Below, one piece after another: positions 58,931 to 64,000 of a stretch of 64,000 nucleotides of DNA. A program made the translations under genes and the position numbers. The notes beneath the pieces are model-generated. The model saw nothing but the letters and a program-made list of their open reading frames with translations, made no database searches and had not been told where the DNA came from. The DNA comes from Acidobacteriota bacterium (lineage in GTDB: Bacteria > Acidobacteriota > Thermoanaerobaculia > Gp7-AA8): the NCBI GenBank assembly GCA_021325515.1, contig JAJPHC010000028.1:62001-126000 (forward strand), read 5' to 3'. Position 1 is the stretch's first letter. Every line of letters starts with the position of its first letter.

Positions 58931-61900
58931 ATGAAACTCACAGATCTTTTCATCAAACGCCCCGTTCTGGCGCTCGTCGTCAATCTGGTGATCCTCATCG
59001 CCGGCCTGCAGTCGATCCGCTCGCTGAGCGTCCGCCAGTTTCCGCGCAGCGACATCGCCACGGTGAAAGTGACCACGGTCTACGTCGGCGCCAACGCCGA
59101 TCTCGTCCGCGGCTTCATCACGGCACCGCTCGAGCGAGTCATCGCCGGCGCGGACGGCATCGACTACCTCGAGTCGTCGAGCTCGCAGGGCGTCAGCACC
59201 ATCACCGTCCATCTCAAGCTCAACTACGACACGAACGCCGCGCTCACACAGGTTCAATCGAAGGTCGCGCAAGTGCGCAACCAGCTTCCGCCCGAGGCGG
59301 AAGCGCCGGTGATCGACCTCGAGACGTCGGACAGCCAGTTCGCTGCCGCGTATCTCGGTTTCTCGTCGAAGGATCTCGATCAGAATCAGATCACCGACTA
59401 TCTGACGCGCGTCGTGCAGCCGAAGCTCAGCGCGATCTCCGGCGTGCAGCGTGCCGACATCTTCGGCGACCGCACGTTCGCCATGCGCGTCTGGCTGAAG
59501 CCCGAAAAGATGGCGTCGCTCGGCATCTCGCCGTCGCAGGTGCATGACGCCCTCGCCAACAACAACTACCTCTCCGCCCTCGGCCGCACCAAGGGCTCGA
59601 TGACTTCGGTCAATCTGGTGGCGAACACGAATCTGCAGACCGCCGACGAATTCAAACAGCTCGTCGTGAAGGAAGCGAACGGCACCGTCGTCCGTCTCGG
59701 CGACATCGCCGACGTGGTCCTCGGCGCGGAGACCTACGACCAGCAGGTCAGCTTCAACGGCGAGACCGCGGTCTTCATCGGCATCTTCGTACTGCCGACG
59801 GCGAACACGCTGGAAGTCATGAAGCACGTCCGCGAAGTGATGCCGGAGATTCAATCGCAACTGCCTGCCGGCATGACGGCAGGCATTCCGTACGATTCGT
59901 CGGCGTACATTCAGGATGCGATCAACGAAGTTCTGAAGACGCTCGCCGAGACGCTCCTCATCGTCATCCTCGTCATCTTCCTCTTTCTCGGATCGGTGCG
60001 CGGCATGGTGATTCCGGTGCTGGCGATTCCGGTCTCACTCATAGGCGCCGTGCTGCTGATGCTGACATTTGGCTTCACGATCAATCTTCTGACGCTGCTG
60101 GCGATCGTCCTGTCGGTCGGCCTCGTCGTCGACGATGCGATCGTCATGGTCGAGAACATCGAACGGCATCTGCACATGGGCAAGACGCCGTTCCAGTCGG
60201 CGATCGACGCCGCGCGCGAGCTCGTCGGACCGATCATCGCGATGACGATCACGCTGGCGACGGTGTACACGCCCGTCGCGCTGCAGGGCGGCCTCACCGG
60301 ATCGCTCTTCCGCGAATTCGCATTCACGCTCGCGGGGGCGGTGCTCATCTCCGGCATCGTCGCGCTCACGCTCTCTCCGATGATGGGATCGAAGCTGCTG
60401 CGCGCCGGTGACACGGAGACCGGATTCGCCGGAATGATCAATCATCATTTCGACATCGTCCGCGGCCTCTACACGCGCTGGCTGGCGGGCACGCTGAACT
60501 ATCGCCCCGTGGTGCTGACGCTGTGGGCGATCGTCATCGCGCTCATCGTTCCGTTCTACATGTTCTCGCAGAAAGAGCTGGCGCCTGCGGAAGATCAGAA
60601 TTTCGTCTTCGGAATCATCCAGGCGCCGCCGAATGCGACGATCGATCAGACGAGCCTCTTTGCGAAAGAGGTCGACAAGATCTATCGCAGCTTCCCGGAG
60701 CACGCGTCGACATTTCAGGTCATTTTCCCGACATCCGGTTTCGGCGGCATGGTGACGAAGCCGCACAACGAACGGAAGAAGAGCACGGCCGAGCTCCAGA
60801 TCGAAGCGCAGCAGGCAGCATCGAAGATCGCCGGCATCCGCTCGATCACGCTGACGCCGCCGTCGCTGCCGGGCAGCGAAGGGTTTCCGGTCGACATCGC
60901 GATTCTGTCGACGGCGGAGCCGCAGCAGCTCGCGGAGTTCGCCAATCAGCTCGTGCAGAAAGCGTTCGAGAGCAAGATGTTCATGTTCGCGGACAGCGAC
61001 GTGAAGTTCGATCAGCCGCAGGCGCGCGTCGTCTTCGATCGCGACAAGCTGCGCGCGCAGGGCGTCGACCTGTCGCAGGCAGGGCGCGATCTCTCCGTGC
61101 TGCTGGGCGGCAATTACGTGAATCGCTTCAGCATTCAGGGCCGCAGCTACAAGGTCATTCCGCAGGTGAAGCGAAGCGAGCGTCTCACGCCCGATCAGCT
61201 TTCGCAGATGTACGTGACAGGCGCGGGCGGCAAGCTCGTACCGCTGTCGACGTTCGCGACGCTGCAGACATCGACGGAGCCGCGCGAGCTGAAGCGCTTC
61301 CAGCAGCTCAACGCAGTCCGTATTCAGGGTGCGATCCCGCCGGGTGTACCGCTCGACAGCGCGTTGAAATACATGGAGAACGAGGCGCGCAAGATTCTGC
61401 CGCGCGGGTACACGATCGACTACGCCGGCGAGTCGCGCCAGCTCCGCGAAGAAGGCGGCAAGTTCCTCGGCGTGTTCCTCCTGTCGGGCATCCTGATCTA
61501 TCTCGTGCTGGCCGCTCAGTTCGAGAGCTTCCGCGATCCGCTGATCATTCTTGCCGGCTCCGTTCCGCTGGCGCTCGCCGGCTCGCTGCTCTTCTCGTTC
61601 CTCGGCCTCACGTCGATCAATATCTACAGCCAGGTCGGTCTCATCACACTCGTCGGACTCGTCTCACGCAACGGCATCCTCATCGTGCAGTTCGCGAATC
61701 ATCTGCAGGAGCTGGGGCGCACGAAGCTCGAGGCGGTGATCGAGTCCGCAGGCACGCGGCTGCGCCCGATCATGATGACGACGGCCGCGACGGTGATGGG
61801 CCATCTGCCGCTGGTCTTCGCGCATGGGCCGGGAGCCGGCGCACGCAACAGCATCGGCATCATGCTCGTGACGGGGATGATCATCGGCACGGCATTCACG

Positions 61901-62008
61901 CTGTTCGTCGTGCCGTCGATCTACGTGCTCGTCGCGAGGACCCATCGCGCCGAACCGGTCGTGGAAGGTGAGCAGGAGCCGGCGCTGGAACCTGCAGTGG
62001 CGAACTAA
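58931..62008 (+). CDS. RND efflux permease (MdtB/MexB-like)
   Basis: MKLTDLFIKRPVLALVVNLVILIAGL, GLVVDDAIVMVENIERH, LVSRNGILIVQFAN, ~1026 aa. Confidence 0.96.
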   Translation: MKLTDLFIKRPVLALVVNLVILIAGLQSIRSLSVRQFPRSDIATVKVTTVYVGANADLVRGFITAPLERVIAGADGIDYLESSSSQGVSTITVHLKLNYDTNAALTQVQSKVAQVRNQLPPEAEAPVIDLETSDSQFAAAYLGFSSKDLDQNQITDYLTRVVQPKLSAISGVQRADIFGDRTFAMRVWLKPEKMASLGISPSQVHDALANNNYLSALGRTKGSMTSVNLVANTNLQTADEFKQLVVKEANGTVVRLGDIADVVLGAETYDQQVSFNGETAVFIGIFVLPTANTLEVMKHVREVMPEIQSQLPAGMTAGIPYDSSAYIQDAINEVLKTLAETLLIVILVIFLFLGSVRGMVIPVLAIPVSLIGAVLLMLTFGFTINLLTLLAIVLSVGLVVDDAIVMVENIERHLHMGKTPFQSAIDAARELVGPIIAMTITLATVYTPVALQGGLTGSLFREFAFTLAGAVLISGIVALTLSPMMGSKLLRAGDTETGFAGMINHHFDIVRGLYTRWLAGTLNYRPVVLTLWAIVIALIVPFYMFSQKELAPAEDQNFVFGIIQAPPNATIDQTSLFAKEVDKIYRSFPEHASTFQVIFPTSGFGGMVTKPHNERKKSTAELQIEAQQAASKIAGIRSITLTPPSLPGSEGFPVDIAILSTAEPQQLAEFANQLVQKAFESKMFMFADSDVKFDQPQARVVFDRDKLRAQGVDLSQAGRDLSVLLGGNYVNRFSIQGRSYKVIPQVKRSERLTPDQLSQMYVTGAGGKLVPLSTFATLQTSTEPRELKRFQQLNAVRIQGAIPPGVPLDSALKYMENEARKILPRGYTIDYAGESRQLREEGGKFLGVFLLSGILIYLVLAAQFESFRDPLIILAGSVPLALAGSLLFSFLGLTSINIYSQVGLITLVGLVSRNGILIVQFANHLQELGRTKLEAVIESAGTRLRPIMMTTAATVMGHLPLVFAHGPGAGARNSIGIMLVTGMIIGTAFTLFVVPSIYVLVARTHRAEPVVEGEQEPALEPAVAN

Positions 62009-62039
62009 GTGAAGTGCGGACAGCTCGTCCGCACTTCAC
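62009..62039 (+). terminator. 13-bp perfect hairpin immediately after RND stop codon
   Basis: GTGAAGTGCGGAC-agctc-GTCCGCACTTCAC; no T-tract, core shared with 48.8-kb repeats. Confidence 0.5.
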
Positions 62040-62042
62040 GTT

Positions 62043-62162
62043 TCAGCGGGAGCGATTCTGCCTCGCGGCCTTGGTCTTCCGATCGTGCTCCTCGGCGTTG
62101 TGAATCACTCGCCAGGCGAAGAATCCAATGACAGCAAGACCTCCCAGCATCCAGGGCAACAT
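62043..62162 (-). CDS. Putative 39-aa single-TM small protein
   Basis: MLPWMLGGLAVIGFFAWRVIHNAEEHDRKTKAARQNRSR*; hydrophobic helix followed by basic tail. Confidence 0.45.
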   Translation of the reverse strand: MLPWMLGGLAVIGFFAWRVIHNAEEHDRKTKAARQNRSR

Positions 62163-62208
62163 GACGATCCTTGTCTCTCCAGGACGAGTGGCCCTGGAGC
62201 CTATTCAG

Positions 62209-62244
62209 CTAAGACGTTTAAACGTGACAGACAGTCTGTCTTAG
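62209..62244. promoter_or_regulatory. Candidate operator: nested perfect palindromes
   Basis: ACGTTTAAACGT (62214-62225) abutting GACAGACAGTCTGTC (62226-62240), enclosed by CTAAGAC...GTCTTAG. Confidence 0.4.
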
Positions 62245-62425
62245 TGCAGATCGCCGGCGCATCCATCGAGGGATTCGGTGGATGCCGCAAGCATCGTACT
62301 ACGCTGAGCGAGACGACCCGCAATTTTCGCGAACCATCGCACAGCTCGCCACGAGACGGCCTGTCGTCTAACCAGTTGCTGCACCAATGAGGCTGCAGGC
62401 GCGGCTGCGCCTGCGGCCTCTCACG

Positions 62426-62638
62426 TCAGCGCTTGATCTTGTTGCCGAGGTCGCGAATCTTCTCGCCGACCTTGCGGCGCGCCTTGCCGAAGCCGTGCTC
62501 GATGTCACCGGCATCGCGTTGATTCAGTCCTTCATTCACGAGCTCGGCATCACCGGTTGCGCGCCCGACGCGCGCCTTGATCTCGCCGGCGGCCTGATCC
62601 GCACGACCACGAATTTCATCCTTGTTTCGCATGCCCAT
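62426..62638 (-). CDS. CsbD-family protein
   Basis: MRNKDEIRGRADQAAGEIKARVGRATGDAELVNEGLNQRDAGDIEHGFGKARRKVGEKI. Confidence 0.9.
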   Translation of the reverse strand: MGMRNKDEIRGRADQAAGEIKARVGRATGDAELVNEGLNQRDAGDIEHGFGKARRKVGEKIRDLGNKIKR

Positions 62639-62729
62639 GTGCAGGCACCTCCTGCACACTTCTCATTGCAGGCGGCGCGCCGGGCGATGGGGCGGGATGC
62701 CCCATCGCTGCGGGCGGGACGTCCGCGCT

Positions 62730-64000
62730 CTACTGGAATTCGCCTTCGTGGACTCCCGGCGCGGCATCCACGGTCAGCTTCGTCTGCGCCTTGAAGTCGC
62801 CGTACTTCATCTTCACGACGTACTCGCCGGAAGGGACGAAGACCTTTTCGTTGTCGCCGCGGCCGTCCTTGATCACTTCGTGCGGATCGCCCTGCAGATC
62901 CCACACGACGCGGTTCAGGCCGGCGCGGTTCGTCGCGTCGAGCTCGCGTACCTTGTGGCCCTTCGCATCTTCGATCGTGATCGACACGTCGTCGCCCGGC
63001 GTTCCGCTGAGGTAGTAGTTGATGTACGCGCCGAACGGCGGATTCTTCGCCTTGAACATGTGCGCGCCCCAGATGCCGCCGATGCGATTCTCGTAGAACG
63101 CCGTCGCCGGGCGCGGATCGAAGAGCACCGCCTTCTCGCCGAGCTTCGCCTGCGTCAACTGCTCGAGTCCCGAGATGTCGTCCATCACGTAAATGCTGCG
63201 GCCGTGCGTGCCGATGATCAGATCGTGCTCGCGCGGATGGATCTGAATGTCATCGACGGATACCGTCGGCAGATTCCCCTTGATCGACTTCCAGTGCGCG
63301 CCGCGGTCGGACGACATGAAAATGTCGAACTCTGTCCCCACGAACAGAAGGTCGGGATTCACCGGATCTTCGCGGAAGGCCTTGATCGGATGATGCGCCG
63401 GAATCTCCGACGCGATCGGCCGCCACGTCCTGCCTGCATCATCGGTCGCGAAGAGATACGGATGCATGTCGTCGCTGCGATGTCCGTCGATCGCCACGTA
63501 GGCGCGCGCCGCATCGAAGTTCGACGCCTGCACGCGCGACACCCAGAGGCCGCGCGGAACACCGGGCAGGTTCTCGGCCACATTCGTCCACGTCTTGCCG
63601 CCGTCGCGCGTCACCTGAACGTTGCCGTCATCGGTACCGGCCCAAAGAACGTTGCGGTCCTTCGGCGATTCGCTGATCGCGACGATCGTGCCGTACGTCT
63701 CTGCATTCGAGCCCGCCGTGAGGATCTTCGCCACATCGTGCTGGGTCAGATCGGGTGAGATCACCTCGAAGTTGTCGCCGCGATTCGTGAAGCGGAAGAG
63801 AACATTGCCGCCGAAGTAGAGCGTCTTCGGATCGAAGTGCGAGATGACGAACGGCGTGTTCCAGTTGAAGCGCCACGCCGGTGTTCCTTCCTTCGCGCGC
63901 GGCTTCAGATCCTGACGCTTGCCCGAGACCAGATCGATGCGATTGATGTTGCCGCCCTGCGACTCGGCGTAGATCACATTCGGATTCGTCGGATCGATGG
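62730..64000 (-). CDS. BNR/sortilin (VPS10)-like secreted protein, C-terminal part (5' end beyond window)
   Basis: VLWAGTDDGNVQVTRDGGKTWTNV, DLLFVGTEFDIFMSSDRGAHWKSIKGNLPTVSVDDIQIHPREHDLIIGTHGRSIYVMDDI; frame open to 64000. Confidence 0.88.
   Translation of the reverse strand, partial: IDPTNPNVIYAESQGGNINRIDLVSGKRQDLKPRAKEGTPAWRFNWNTPFVISHFDPKTLYFGGNVLFRFTNRGDNFEVISPDLTQHDVAKILTAGSNAETYGTIVAISESPKDRNVLWAGTDDGNVQVTRDGGKTWTNVAENLPGVPRGLWVSRVQASNFDAARAYVAIDGHRSDDMHPYLFATDDAGRTWRPIASEIPAHHPIKAFREDPVNPDLLFVGTEFDIFMSSDRGAHWKSIKGNLPTVSVDDIQIHPREHDLIIGTHGRSIYVMDDISGLEQLTQAKLGEKAVLFDPRPATAFYENRIGGIWGAHMFKAKNPPFGAYINYYLSGTPGDDVSITIEDAKGHKVRELDATNRAGLNRVVWDLQGDPHEVIKDGRGDNEKVFVPSGEYVVKMKYGDFKAQTKLTVDAAPGVHEGEFQ

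Noticed and set aside
62360-62390. attC-like motif GTCTAACCAGTTGCTGCACC (also similar string at 31321-31339)
   Set aside because: No matching GTTRRRY partner at proper spacing and no integrase nearby; the second copy is inside a coding sequence.

Overview
High-GC bacterial chromosome window with an Acidobacteriota-like look (lineage is inference only). It is gene-dense and has one clear RNA gene, tmRNA/ssrA at 8679-9030.

Main blocks:
(1) 5' end of cysK, preceded by a candidate Cys-codon leader peptide and attenuator.
(2) Two-component system, PDZ protein, beta-propeller, Hpt and GGDEF proteins, nadC.
(3) tmRNA, followed immediately by a run of glycan-type genes (about 9.0-15.8 kb), every one of which is broken by a frameshift, in-frame stop or deletion.
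(4) Gram-negative-type sortase with a VIT/vWA target protein; GntR/ABC-2 operon.
(5) Large accessory region, about 21.3-47.4 kb: nucleotidyltransferase, split transketolase, GT2, TIGR03032/DUF4915-like, sulfotransferase, epimerase, asparagine synthetase. At its core is a tightly coupled operon of PqqD-like protein, an unannotated 50-aa peptide with a lasso-like YxxPxI leader motif and a WW C-terminus, HprK-like kinase, three ferritin-like proteins and an S24/S26 peptidase. Three paralogous copies of a two-gene HTTM + partner module surround it.
(6) Two tandem Ser/Thr kinases with PD40 propellers, hemerythrin, UBP-Zn finger, DUF5996-like protein, RND efflux pair, CsbD, and a BNR/sortilin-like protein running off the end.

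The strongest candidate for a previously undescribed system is the RiPP-like operon at 36.8-40.9 kb, possibly extending to asnB and SGNH from 33.7 kb. Family assignments are from reading the translated proteins; no searches were run.
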